From: Aedes albopictus
Taxonomy: Eukaryota > Arthropoda > Insecta > Diptera > Culicidae
NCBI RefSeq assembly: GCF_035046485.1
Contig: NC_085137.1
Coordinates: 480,556,252 to 480,620,251, forward strand
DNA length: 64,000 bases
Direction: 5' to 3'
Shown here: piece by piece, positions 10,631-21,689 of the stretch
How positions within the stretch are numbered: position 1 is the stretch's first letter
Layout of the letters: each line of letters begins with the position of its first letter
Made by a program: the position numbers and the translations under genes
Notes under the pieces: model-generated
The model's input: the letters and a program-made list of their open reading frames with translations, nothing else
What the model was told of the DNA's origin: nothing
Databases searched by the model: none

Positions 10631-10874
10631 AACTTTACCAAACACCGTATGTAACATATGTAAACAAAACAGAGATTTTCACATGAGGCGCTGAATTTCG
10701 TTAAGGACAACTTATATCACTTACCTTTGGGGATGATTTGTGAAAAAATACCCGAATTTTTCACGTTTCCGAAATGCTCAATATATGAGTATGCCTTCGA
10801 TTTTCTCCGTTCGTGGGTTTTGTTAGATACGGTGTTTGGTAAAGTTAGGCTTGATTTACGTATATTATTTGATA

Positions 10875-11091
10875 CAATGATTTTTCATAAGGGCCCAACT
10901 GACTTGATCGATTTCTCTTCGTCGACTCTCTCTTTCGCTATTAACTTGATCAAAACAAATAAAATCATTATTCTTTTTGTTTCTATAGCAACATGTAGTC
11001 GCCTTCTTCGCATTTCAACTAAAAAATCTTTGGAAAACTCAATACACATACTGTGATAACACAAAGAGAGGATCAAATGAAAAATCAGTGT
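10875..11091 (+). mobile_element. MITE, CAATGATTTTTCATAAGGGCC ends, partly deleted
   Basis: It matches the reverse complement of 60075-60325 along GACTCTCTCTTTCGC, GCAACATGTAGTCGCCTTC and CTTTGGAAAACTCAATA. The right terminus here lacks about 35 bp that the other copy retains, since GAGAGGATC joins directly to AAATGAAAAATCAGTGTCG. Confidence 0.72.
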
Positions 11092-11481
11092 CGGAATGTG
11101 TACAAGGCGTTAATGGGAGGCGTTGATTTGAAAGACAGTCTTTCATCGAGTTTCATTGCACATCCACAAAAATAGATAATTTTTTATCTAAAATCTCAAC
11201 TAGATAATTGCTATAAAAATTATCATACAATCTTAAACAATGATCATACTTTTGGTTTACGTCAAAAGATATCCCGTTGACACAGAAATATAGCGTCTTC
11301 AACCGAAGGGCGTAGATTCCATAGTGATCAACTTTACCCCATTGATCAACTTGCCCCCAGATGACGATACTATAGCCATGACTGGTACACTGAGCCTATA
11401 TCTCAAAACTCGAATAAGCTAGAAGTGTGTCGTGTTCAACAAAGGTGTTCAGCAGGTAAAGAACTTTCTTACGACAACTTT

Positions 11482-11660
11482 GGAGCGGACCTGGTGTGAT
11501 GGTTAGAACACTTGACTATCACGCCGAGGACCTGGGATCGAATCCCACTCCCGACAAACTCACAAAAATGTGGGTTCTTCCTTCGGAAGGGAAGTAAAGC
11601 GTGGGTCCCGAGATGAATTAGCCTAGCGCTAAAAATCTCGTTAATACAGATAAAAAAAAA
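11482..11660 (+). mobile_element. tRNA-derived SINE (type 2), full length
   Basis: It runs from GGAGCGGACCTGGTGTGATGG through GGGATCGAATCCCACTCC to the 3' motif CTCGTTAATACAGATAAAAA and an A tail. It is the cleanest copy along with 54904-55083. The head keeps A-box and B-box spacing of a Pol III tRNA promoter. Confidence 0.85.
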
Positions 11661-12099
11661 CTTTGGTTCAAGATACGTCCACTAGCCCAGCGTAAATCTC
11701 CTGATAAAGGAACTTGATGAAATAATGTAATGTCGCTTTCGAAAAAGTTGTATCTGACAATTGGATCATGATTTATATAAGCTAGGTGACGCCTAGTGCT
11801 AGAAAAGCTCAATCTCGTGTATATGAGCTAAAAATGTACCGTTTGCATTGAAGTTGTCCAGCAGGTTAAGGACTGTCTGGAAACGATAACCTTGGTTCGA
11901 AATTTTTCGGCTAGAAGGCACCAGCGTCAAAATCGTTAAAATCGTGACAACATTTGACAACCTAGTATTTTTATTAGTAGATAACCAATGAAAATAAACC
12001 AAGAAATAATGCACAAGTTTCTGCTGCCTTTCCGCTTTACTTTACGTTGCAAACATAATACAAGGAGTAGTAACACCAGCAACAGAAAAGCGGGAATCC
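11661..12099. other. Gene-free intronic stretch
   Basis: No coding or repeat signature was recognised beyond short local similarity of AGCTCAATCTCG and GTTCAAGATACG phrases found twice (11400-11470 and 11660-11890). These suggest an old tandem duplication of roughly 200-400 bp. Confidence 0.35.
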
Positions 12100-12600
12100 A
12101 TGTGCGACTTCCCGGAAGAGTTCCTGTAGAAATCCCTAGACGGGTTTCTTGGAAAAATTCCTGGAGAAATCCCTAGATGAATAATCGGCGTTATGTCTTC
12201 CGGAATCCTAACAGGAACTTCTAGGGGAATTTCTGAAGCAGTTCCCGGTAGAACCCCTTGATGCTGCTTGATTGAAATTCCTGCAGAAACAGTTAAATGA
12301 ACCTTTGGAAAAATCCTTTGTGGAATTCTCAATCAAGTGCATAGAGAAATCCTGTTCAAATCGCTAGGGGAATTCCTAAGTAAATTCTTGTGGGTTTTCT
12401 ACCTGGTGAAATCTCTGAGGAGCAAACCTTTCAGGTATTCCTGGTAAAATCTCTGCTAGAATTTCCGGAGGAATCTCCGGTGAAATTCATGGAGGAACTT
12501 TCGATGAATACCTTCAGTAGTACCTACAATAAATCCTAGATAAATCTTTGGTGGCGAGCGATTTCTGGAGAAACCCTTGGCCGAGCCTTTAGCAAAACCC
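12100..12600. repeat. Degenerate short-unit array, GGAATTCCTGGAGAAATCC type
   Basis: Phrases such as GGAAAAATTCCTGGAGAAATC, GGAGGAATCTCCGGTGAAATTC and GGAACTTCTAGGGGAATTTC recur about every 20-30 bases with no fixed period. The same word family builds the arrays at 25.2-26.5, 50.1-51.5 and 52.9-54.7 kb. Confidence 0.6.
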
Positions 12601-12744
12601 CTCGTGGAATACCTATTACAAGTTTTATTTTTTGTGTCACATGTCCCATTTTAACCTGTAAGCATCTCCTCAATTTTTTATTCATATTTATAGCACTCTG
12701 GTGTCTTAGAGCATTATGAGTTCTCAGCAGTTTCACTTCTATGG

Positions 12745-13330
12745 CCTACTTTCTATAGCACTAGTTTACAAAATAAAACGAAAGTCGTGAACTTCTGTCA
12801 ACGACCAAAATTTTTGAAGCATAATTTAGTGCTGATTTCGAAACCGAGCTTCAAAAAATTTAAAGTAGGACAGTTTTTGAGTTTTAGTTCAATATCGAGT
12901 TTTACAACTTTTTAAAATATGGAATTTTATAAAATTCAAATATCTTGCCTTTTGTTAAACCAATTTTAAATCTTATTCCATAAATTAAAAGCTGAATATA
13001 ATTCCATTCAATCATCTGAGTGCAGTTTTTGCGTCAGATTGATGAAATTCAAGATATTGGCGAGTTTTGGGGACAATCTCCTTGAGTTTTAGCAATTTTT
13101 CTAAAAATATATAAAAAAATGTATTTTTTCAATAAGAAAAAAACAATTTAAAAAAAATTCTCATCTTTTATTTGACATATTAAATGATTATTTTTTGAAA
13201 ATCAGAACTGCCATTCTTTATTGAAAAGATTTATACAGTATCTCCAAAATTAGGTTATGTTTATTTCGAATAAATTATTTTTTAGGCAGTTGTGAACGTT
13301 TATAGTGAATTTTCGATACAGTCCTTAGAC
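12745..13330. repeat. Diverged AT-rich element; right end matches GTATCGGAAA element
   Basis: TAGCACTAGTTTACAAAATAAAAC at 12757 and the segment at 13010-13100 (ATCATCTGAGTGCAG... GATATTGGCGAG) parallel 34448-34690. The right edge TTATAGTGAATTTTCGATACAGTCCTT (13299-13325) matches the right terminus of the element at 45310-46266. Confidence 0.5.
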
Positions 13331-13857
13331 CAAAGCATCGTAATGTCATGTAGAACGAAATGAGAAGGGTGTCCATCTAGCTGTTTGAGATGTGTTTTTT
13401 CATATGATTATTTTTAGATAATTAGCATTGAGATTCATTTTTCAACGCTTTATATATCCTCCAATGCTCCAATAATAAAACTTCTTTTTTTTTCAACTAC
13501 TTAACGATATACTCCTTTGGTGTGTTTATTTTTCTGTTGTAAAGAAGTGTTGGAAATCATATTTTACACAAAGTGGAGGTAAGAGTTCCAGTCCTGTAGT
13601 AACACTAGGAGAGTGCTTAGAGAGTTTATGTGCACAGAGGTGTTCAAAGTCCACGTTTCATTTTTGGAGAATACTGGATACATTTTTGGAATATGGATAA
13701 ATTTCTGATCAAATTTTAATCTGTATAAAAATCCAACATCAAATTTTTACTTGGTTTCAAAAATTCCATTCACTAAAGTATTAAAATATTGTGTTACAGC
13801 TAGTGAACTTTTACTAAAACTTGAATCAATATCTTGAAAAGCTTTAAGGTTACGATT

Positions 13858-14150
13858 CGAGCATAAGGTGATTCTCGTTTTTTTGGTTTTTGATTTTTTT
13901 TAATTAAATAACGAAGTAATATTTTCAAAATAGGTTTTCGTAAACATGTAGATTATGGATCAAGGTATCTTCTGCTTTTTTCGTGGTGGATTTTTTTTTT
14001 TCATTTTTGCAGAAACCATTGTAAGGGAAATTTTATTTAAAAATGGTTTCTGCAAAAGCGAAAAACATTTTCCATCAGGGAATAAAATCAGGAGATATTT
14101 TCATCCATGCTCTATATGTGAACGCCTAAGATGAAGAAATGTATCCAGTT
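13858..14150. repeat. Degenerate foldback element
   Basis: TTTTTGCAGAAACCATT near 14000 faces AAATGGTTTCTGCAAAAGCG near 14040. The outer arms (GTAAACATGTAGATTATGGATC against TCCATGCTCTATATGTGAACG) also mirror. It is a decayed relative of the much cleaner palindrome at 36245-36601. Confidence 0.6.
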
Positions 14151-14169
14151 TTGCAATAATGCATGCCTT

Positions 14170-14197
14170 AAAAAAAAAAATATATATATATATATAA
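14170..14197. repeat. A-run followed by (TA)n microsatellite
   Basis: About eleven A residues followed by eight TA dinucleotides. Confidence 0.9.
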
Positions 14198-14492
14198 CAA
14201 AAGTTTAAGACAAATTTGGTGTAACTTTATTCAGTCAAATTACAACTTTTAGATAAAAGAATCATTGCACAGCATTCATTTGTTATCATCTGCTAAAGAT
14301 TACTGAAAAAAAAAATCAACTAACGTCGAAATCAAGCCCTACACCTGAACCTAATATTCTATGTTGATTTTTAAAACTTGATTCATACAGTCTGGTTTCT
14401 AAAAATATTCAATTTCCATGTTGCCTTCAATCCCCTTTTGTTATTTAGCTTTGAACATATGACAAGCAAACTATTTTAATCCTCATTTTCTC

Positions 14493-16003
14493 TACCCAAG
14501 TAACAAAATTAATTTTATAATGCTTTTGAAGTATTCTTCAACACCTGTTCTTTAAAACCATGCATAAACCAAATTGCTCTGCAACACGACATCAACTCAA
14601 CCATAAACCCGCCATAAGACCAAATAGGCCCATCCTAAGATGCTCTTGGAGAATTGATTTTAAATTTCTCTTAAAACTTGTTGTACTTCCCAAGTTGTCC
14701 TCAAGGCGAATTGCTCTCTCCTTGTAGAATTCTTCAAGTGCACGATAAAACGATAATAAATTTGTCAGTGTTGTTGCTGATGCAGCTTTTATGTCGACAG
14801 AAAAGTTTGGTGAATTAAATTGAAATTAAAAACACAATGAAAATGACACATTATTGTAATCGGGATTAATTTATTACACAAATTGGAAATATTTCCGTGG
14901 TGTAACAAGGATGCCAAATGCCAAGCGAAATTCATCGTATATATGTTGCAAGATACTTCCAAAAATTGCAACGCGCTTCCATTATAACGCACTAATAAAA
15001 TATTTAAAAATATTATTCCTGGTCATGCGAACATTGCTCATGAGTTTTCTCAACATGGCGTCCATTGAAATCTAGGCCAGTGGTCGGTCCATCATCGATG
15101 GTTTTAATCAACATCACCATAAGATCGTCTTAAATTTCTTTCAACTCATGCCAGAGCTAAAAGCATAACTCAAGAATACTAGAATTTATAACGTTCTCAA
15201 TGCAGCCTGGTTGGCCTCCATCCAGAACGCCTTAAATTTATTTTAACTTATGCAAGGGTAAGAAGTATTACTCAAGAGTACTCAGGTTTATAACGTTCTT
15301 GATATAGGTTTATGCAAACTCCGCCAAGAACGTCATAAAACATGTACGCCAAATTGTAAACAAACAATAAATTATCGCACCGCGGTGGATTTTGTGAATC
15401 TCGTGCGATGAATTTATTTATCAGCCTTTTTCGATAACCGGCCTTGATGCGGTGCAGTGCCTCATTCCTCCGGTCAGCACTTCCAACAGGTAAGTAGTTG
15501 TTGATTTTGAAGATCGATGATTGGAACCCCGATTGCACGGGAAACGACGTCCTAGATGACCATACCCACCTCATTTCGAATGCTGCAACCGGAGGAACTT
15601 GGCACTGCACCGCGTTGCGGTTGGGTTTCCGGATAGGTGTTCTTGATTAGCAGCAATAATGGAACGATGAGAATCAAAATCTGATGCTTGAGTTTTTTCT
15701 TGTATTTTTCATGTATAAAACTGTTCTTATGCGAGAACAGTTACTCTTGATCAAGAACGGATGATTGAAGATAACTACAAGAACCTTATAAAACTGAAAA
15801 TAAGTTCAACAGTTCTTGTTGTTTTTATGGTTTTATGAACTGAACCTCAAGTATTCTTGGAGGGGTTTTTAAAACCACATATTGACGAAGAATAGTTGTG
15901 CTCAGCTGAGACTCCGATAAGATCAACTAGAATATGTAATGTTCTGATAAAACTATCATAAAAACAAATAAAACCAAATAGAATTAAGATTGTTACTTGG
16001 GTA
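14493..16003. mobile_element. 1.5-kb element with TACCCAAGTAACA inverted ends
   Basis: TACCCAAGTAACA at 14493 and TGTTACTTGGGTA ending at 16003 are perfect inverted termini. Sub-terminal AAGTATTCTTCAACACC (left) and CTCAAGTATTCTTGGAGGGG (right) also recur. A 112-codon minus-strand ORF (15610-15272) lies inside but has no recognisable domain, so I do not call it a gene. Confidence 0.55.
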
Positions 16004-17315
16004 AAGAATCACTTTATTGAATGAACGACAGCTTCTTACAGGAGATCGACTATACTCTGAAATTTTCAAAGTAAAGTACTATTTTCTAATTTTTTTAATG
16101 TTATTATTACAAAAAAGACAAAAATGAAATGATTCTTCAACCGTACTAAGTTCTTTATCCAGTAATCTGTGCAAAGCATGCGTCTTTTTCGCATGCGTAC
16201 ATTTACTACGCCTCACGAAAAGGTTAACCTTCTGTCCTCGACCCGCTTACAGTCTTATTCCTCAACATGCCTCTTTTGGAGTACTTCAGTACAAGTACCT
16301 CCTCTCTGGTCATGTTTCATTCAACAAAAAAAAAAAACACCAACTCAACTCCTTAAAAAATCATCCACAGCGATCGTGCCTAGCTCACCAGGTTTATTTT
16401 CCCACCCCAAGAATCAAAGCAAAAAACCACATAAATTACTGCGTTGTGAAATCGATCGACCGGCTTCTCCAATTGCTCCGAGATATTAACTAAATGATCT
16501 GCCCCTGTATGTCCATTGCTTATTGTGTCTGCCAATTCACTTGAACGCACTTTTCACTGCAATGCACAACACCTTCGACCTACTGCTGGCAGGCGGGCAG
16601 GCACACCGACAGCAGCAACTGAATAGTGCAGAATTTAAATGTTACCGAAACCCGCCATGCTGTGGTCTTGCATTTTCAGACGACCACACAGCAGATGATG
16701 GTTTCTTTTTGAAGAGCCTCGAGGCTCGTCTCGAGTTCAATCGTTGCCCGCCAGCTCCGACGGACGGATGACGACAGAGCAGCATTGCCAAAGAACCCTC
16801 GATTGGGTCTTGCCTCATCGAATTCAAATCCACTCACGCGGGTGAACGTCGAGAAAAAATCGGTGTGCACAAGCGAAAAACGGGTGATTCGAAATAAATA
16901 TGGCCATTTGCAACAAACGATTCGATCGTTAATTGTCGATTCACCCAACGTGAAACCAACGCAACGTGGTTGCATTGAGAAGAACCACAGACGCGCAGTA
17001 GAAGAGTAATAAAAACAGCTTAATGCAGCAATCTTCACGCGTCTACCTCTTTTCAAGCAACTTAAGAATCTAAGACGGATGTCTTTGACTCTATAATGTG
17101 TCGTTTGTTGGGTGGGATTTTCTGAAAAGTGTCCCATTTGGGTCAATGTCAGGCCGCGATCTCCTCGACCGACAGTTGGCGTTGCTGGTACTTATAGGCG
17201 GAATTGAATAGGTTGCGACAAAAGTGGCGACAGGCAGGCAGGTACTTCAAAGTCGTTTCATTATTTGGTCATCGGAGCGCGACCGCAGTCAGCAGCTAGC
17301 AGCACCACACTCCAG
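16004..17315. other. Lower-repeat, GC-richer island inside the intron
   Basis: Unlike the flanks, 16500-17315 shows no foldback or transposon words and has moderate GC. Several overlapping ORFs of 60-156 codons exist on both strands, none with a recognisable domain. The 3' part is the likely promoter of the peptide gene at 17316. It is also a candidate regulatory region for CRAL-TRIO gene 1 (inference only). Confidence 0.35.
17261..17293 (+). promoter_or_regulatory. Possible core promoter of the small peptide gene
   Basis: A TATA-like TTATTT at 17261-17266 lies about 29 bases before the A of an arthropod initiator-like TCAGC at 17289-17293. The implied leader would be only about 25 nt long before the ATG at 17316. 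The geometry fits a focused insect promoter, but both motifs are weak. Confidence 0.3.
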
Positions 17316-17459
17316 ATGAAGGTTGGAAGTGTTTATTTGGCGCTAGTTGTTGCTATTTCGTTGCTAGATGAAGAAAGAAGGGTTTTTGACATGGGTGACG
17401 AATTTGAGAGTGGTTTTGACGGTTACGGCGATGATAGTCACGGTCGTGACGATGAATGA
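17316..17459 (+). CDS. Small secreted acidic peptide candidate, 47 aa
   Basis: The ATG at 17316 opens a 47-codon frame ending TGA at 17457-17459. The N-terminus MKVGSVYLALVVAISLL has the basic-hydrophobic shape of a signal peptide. The remainder is strongly acidic with Gly, Asp and His (GFDGYGDDSHGRDDE), rich in Asp and Glu and without Cys. An earlier in-frame non-ATG extension is disregarded, because MKVG is preceded by a CACACTCCAG context and is the only start giving a signal peptide. It sits on the + strand inside the gene 1 intron, in a low-repeat island. No AATAAA was noticed in the next 200 bases, so it could be a first exon. It resembles short insect secreted or immune-induced peptides in layout only. 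No family was recognised. Confidence 0.45.
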   Translation: MKVGSVYLALVVAISLLDEERRVFDMGDEFESGFDGYGDDSHGRDDE

Positions 17460-17976
17460 ATTGTTGTTGGTACTGTGGTTAATTGAGATTCAATTGAATG
17501 GATGTTAGATGGTCATAATTCATGCACATTTACAACAGTTCATAGAAAAATAGTCAGAGTTTAGGTAAACTAATCTTCATGTTCATGAGCACAAGTACTA
17601 GTAGTATAACAAGGTATAGTATAGTCTTGATTTATTCATCATTCTGTTAATTTAGTTCAACATTTTGACAACGAAAAAAAAGTCTATGTACAAATGTACC
17701 TACTCTCATACTTGTTGGCTATACAGTAACCTTACTCCAGCGCCGAGTGTATACTATAGAGCACCATTTTCGTAGGTATTCGGCGATTTTCAACCACGTG
17801 CAGCCATGCTGTTTGCGGCTATCCACAAAGTCGCCGGCTTCTACATGGCTCTTTACTGAATATTGTTTTCGCTATTCTTTCTTCTGATATTCGCACTACG
17901 TGTCCAGCCTACTGAAGTTTGTCGTATTTTATTCGTTTCACAGTATTCACTTCTTTGTACACTTAGTACTACTCCT
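17460..17976. other. Gene-free intronic stretch
   Basis: Possible 3' flank of the small peptide gene. No other feature was recognised. Confidence 0.35.
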
Positions 17977-18270
17977 TGTACACTACCCGCCAATAATATG
18001 GAATCGTTTCAATACTCAGTATTGCAGCACCCAAAAAGTTTGGCATCACCCAAAATAAGGAGGAAAAATAGAGTAAATCTAGAACCAATTAGGTTGTGGG
18101 TACGAGTTGCATTTTGAAAAAGAATTAGGGGGATCATAAATGATTTGTGTCTCAAAGACCTGAAATAATCACATTTTAGGGTGATGCCAAACTTTTTTGG
18201 GGGTTGCAATATTCAGTATGAATGTTGCAATATGCGATTCCATATTTATATTTATGGCGGGTAGTGTACA
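17977..18270. mobile_element. 294-bp foldback MITE, TGTACACTACCCGCC ends
   Basis: TGTACACTACCCGCCAATAA at 17977 mirrors TTTATGGCGGGTAGTGTACA ending at 18270. Inner arms also pair (CACCCAAAAAGTTTGGCATC against GATGCCAAACTTTTTTGGGG), so most of the element could fold into one hairpin. Confidence 0.82.
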
Positions 18271-19030
18271 TGCGGCTATGCCACACACAGTTTTCTCATT
18301 TCTCAATGAGAGTTTTCCACAGCACTTGGCGTTCAAGAACTCCGAAAGTTTTGGTCTACCTGCTGTAAAGTTTATGACTCGTGAACGTAGAAAACTACCA
18401 GATAAATCTAAGAGCTTTCTCTTCCAATGATCATTTCGCAGGTGTATAATCGTGTGACAGGAACGAAGTCAAGGAAAATTCCTTTACGAAACATTCCTTT
18501 TCCTTTCAGAAATGGTACCCGTCACCCTGAGCAATGTCTCAATAATCAGCAGTGTCTTATGTAGAGCGAATTTCGTTTGAGTTTTCATGTTAGAGAGCCT
18601 AAACTGTTTACGCAATCCATAACGGAAACGTCATTGTCACATATCACAAGCGTTCCAAAAGAAACAAATTTCAAAAGAAACAGCGCAAAGTACCATTCTT
18701 CTTCACACCACATTGCGCGTTGCACGTATCAGCCTAATTAATTTCGCCGTAAGACCATGCTCTGACGCTATCTACCAAAAGTTCAAATGTTGTCACTGAA
18801 TCATACGCTGCGCTGCTTTAAAATCTATGGACAGGTGGCGTGTCTAATCACGAAGTTATCCGCACGATCCATCACTGAGCTGTCACAGAAATCGATGACT
18901 TTTTGCTTTTTCAACGATTGTTTACGTCTCGTTATTGAAGGGATAAAAAACGCATAGATCCGCTGCGTGACTGGAAAAGTATTATCATTTTCTTCTGAAT
19001 ATTCACTTTTCTGTCTGAGATTTATCATTT
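18271..19030. other. Gene-free intronic stretch
   Basis: Mixed-complexity sequence with no terminal repeats, RNA gene or domain-bearing ORF recognised. Confidence 0.35.
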
Positions 19031-19159
19031 TTAACCCGGGAGCGAGCGGTCGCGTCGTGTACTGAGTACACGCAACATGAAAAAAAAACACGCTTGTGGT
19101 ACACAGCGTTAGCGTGTCGCCGTTCCAGGTAGTCAAAGACGCGACTGCTCGAGGGTTAA
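19031..19159. mobile_element. MITE flanked by TTAA, CCCTCGAGCAGTCGCGTC ends
   Basis: It is bounded by TTAA at 19031-19034 and 19156-19159. CCCGGGAGCGAGCGGTCGCG on the left mirrors CGCGACTGCTCGAGGG on the right. Length and TTAA flanks are like the elements at 6060, 29277 and 45079, but the end sequences differ. Confidence 0.68.
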
Positions 19160-19700
19160 CTTTCGTGCGGCATATTGAAGATGGCTGTCGCTTTACGTAC
19201 CACAACTTTTTCAATTTTCAACCGTATTTCAACCTTTTTTATGAATCTCTCACAAATTAATTGCTGAATTAACTTGAAGATCATTTTTTTCCAAAGTCAC
19301 GCAAAATATGATATTTTAATGGTTTAATCTATTTTTACAAAAAAAAAATTAAGGGCACGATCATTTTAATAAACTTGTTGCTAAAAAAATTAAATTCTGA
19401 ACCATTCAATAAATATTTTTTTTAAAAAGTAAAAAAAATATAAATATAGGTATAAAAATAAATTATTCCAAATCTTTTAGCGTGCCTTTGTAGATATTTT
19501 TATTGCCTAACAATGATGTGAATAAACAGTACCTTTAGGAAGTGGTTTTAACGTGGATAATTATCAAAAACCGTTCAAAAACACGTACAGGGGATGGACA
19601 AAATGATCGAAACAGGCTAAATGTTCACTTTTCAAAAAATGTTCAACTTGCTGTAACTTTTCGAAAAGTGCATCAAATATTCTCAAATTTTTACTGTAAA

Positions 19701-20640
19701 GCCTGTATCCGCAATAATCGGGACACAGAAATACAGCTGTAACTCTGCAATAGAAACATTGAAATTGATCAAATTTTGTCTAATAACATCTTAAGATGTG
19801 TAAATTTCACTTACAAAATTTCATGTGAATTGGTGCAGTACTTTTGTTGTAGCAATGAAAGAGTAGAATGAGCGCCATTGTACAGTCCCTTGTTTTGATC
19901 GTCAGCGCTGTAACTTTTAAATTTGGCTAAGGAAATGGCTAAAATTTTGAGCACAAACCTCTTAATCTACATTTATTGCATTGGCAAAATTTCAAAAAAA
20001 AATCGATGCACTATCAACAATTTTAAAGTTAAAACATGTATTGGGCAGTCCACACGATTTTAGCCCCTCAGACAGCAATTAGTCAGCACCCTTTATTGTT
20101 TTGATTGTACTATTCAAAGTACTATACCAATAATTATCCAATTTTGCAGGCATAATATACACATAATCAACTACATTCTGTAAAAATTTCATGAAAATTG
20201 GCAGAGAAATTAAAAGTTATGAATAGGCAAACATCGCACATGAAAAAAACGAAAAATTTTCACTAACACTCACCCCTATCAACACCAGTAGCTTTCAAAC
20301 CAATTGATCAAAGTTGATGAAATTTTGCAAGAAGGTGTCTCCATAAGTTTCATAACTGCTAACGAAATTTCATAATTATCATAACAGAACTTTTAACTGT
20401 AGCGTAAAAGAACTATCTATTATGCGAATGAAAATTGGTCATGATTGTACAAAATGCTTAAAACCACGTCTGTTTGTTTTTTATCCACAGTTAAAAATAA
20501 TGCATCATTTTTTTATGAAATTTGGCACAAATAATAAACATACACTAAAGAGTTCTCAGTCAATTATTTGGAAAATTTTACCGATTTATTACAGAGCTAC
20601 AGCCGAACTTCTGTGTCCCGATTATTGCGGTTACAGTCTT
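19701..20640. mobile_element. About 940-bp element with inverted CCGCAATAATCGGGACACAG ends
   Basis: CCGCAATAATCGGGACACAG at about 19709 faces CTGTGTCCCGATTATTGCGG at about 20611, each continuing into CAGCTGTAACTCTG / CAGAGCTACAGCCG. The interior is AT-rich with motif-like repeats of CAAAATTTCATG-type phrases and no coding potential. Confidence 0.7.
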
Positions 20641-20659
20641 TAAGTTCATCATCTAGTTG

Positions 20660-21320
20660 TGTATCAGTGGTAAAAATTTGGAAAAGATCAGGCTATTCTC
20701 CACGAAGTTATAAAGATTCTTGAAAAAGGTATAACTATCCGATAGCAAAATTTGAGCTGCTATATCTCCGGATTTAATGAACCGAATTCAATGATATTTT
20801 TACCATTTATGAGTTATATAATAAGCTTTGAAAAATCTCTGACTCAATTTAAAATTCTTAACACGGAAGAAAATTATAACGATTACATTATTTTTCTAAT
20901 AAAACACTAAAATATTCAAAACTAACAACGTTTCAAAATTCAAGATGCAAATTATAGTTTATTGAATTTCCCTCTAATTGACTTATATATAAATGTGTTT
21001 TGAAGGAAAGTAGCAACATATCCGGCAATAAATTGAAAAAGGAATGGAATGCATTTTAAAATAGACCAATTTACCAAAAAAATGTGAAATAAATAAAATT
21101 ACTATAGCTTTTAATCTTGTTAAAAATTTCAAGTTAAATGTTTTTAGAGTTCATTATTTAAGTCATAAATCGTCCAAATTTCATTGCAATCGGTTCATTG
21201 AATCCGGAGATATAGCAGCTCAAAGTTGGCCATCGGATAATTATGTCTTTTTCAAGAATCTTTTTTAACTTCGTGCAGAATAGCCCGATCTTTTCCAAAA
21301 AAAGTATCACATAATTCAAT
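20660..21320. mobile_element. About 650-bp element with inverted arms of about 150 bp
   Basis: Left arm AAAAGATCAGGCTATTCT... CTGCTATATCTCCGGATT (about 20680-20825) is matched in reverse complement by AATCCGGAGATATAGCAG... AGAATAGCCCGATCTTTT (about 21150-21300). It lies directly against the preceding element, so they may be nested or composite. Confidence 0.68.
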
Positions 21321-21437
21321 ACTTTGACGAATATCTACAAAACACTCTAAAAAATTTGAAACTGGTCAAGCGGTGAAAAAGTAATAGGGCCCTTAAGTTA
21401 TTTTTTTAAAAAAGGAAGCAAAAAAAAGATTAAATCT

Positions 21438-21689
21438 TTAAGGACAAACGTCTTGAAATCCCGCTTCTACAGTGCATCAGAACTTCAGACGCACAAATCT
21501 CAAGAAGCAAGCTTCAAACAACAGTGCATTTAATTATTCTGTTCTTGCTCACTTGTAATTAGCTTAAAATGAGAAGCTCAGGTGCGCTGGTTTTGTTTAC
21601 GAAGAGATTTGTGCCCTCGAAATCGTGAGTAGGTGCCAAAGTCGGCCATTGTGGCGGCCATGTTGGGATTCTAACAAGTCTGTCCTTAA
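21438..21689 (+). mobile_element. 244-bp TTAA MITE, GGACAAAC ends (copy 1)
   Basis: TTAA at 21438-21441 and 21686-21689 bracket GGACAAACGTCTTG...AACAAGTCTGTCC. It is the same length, with about 18 mismatches counted by eye, as the copy at 42024-42275 that interrupts a gene. Terminal inverted repeats are short (GGACA(A/G)AC). Confidence 0.88.

Noticed and set aside
16676..17146. 156-codon minus-strand ORF
   Set aside because: No recognisable domain, Cys/Arg/Ser-rich composition typical of chance frames, and overlapped by similar ORFs on the + strand.
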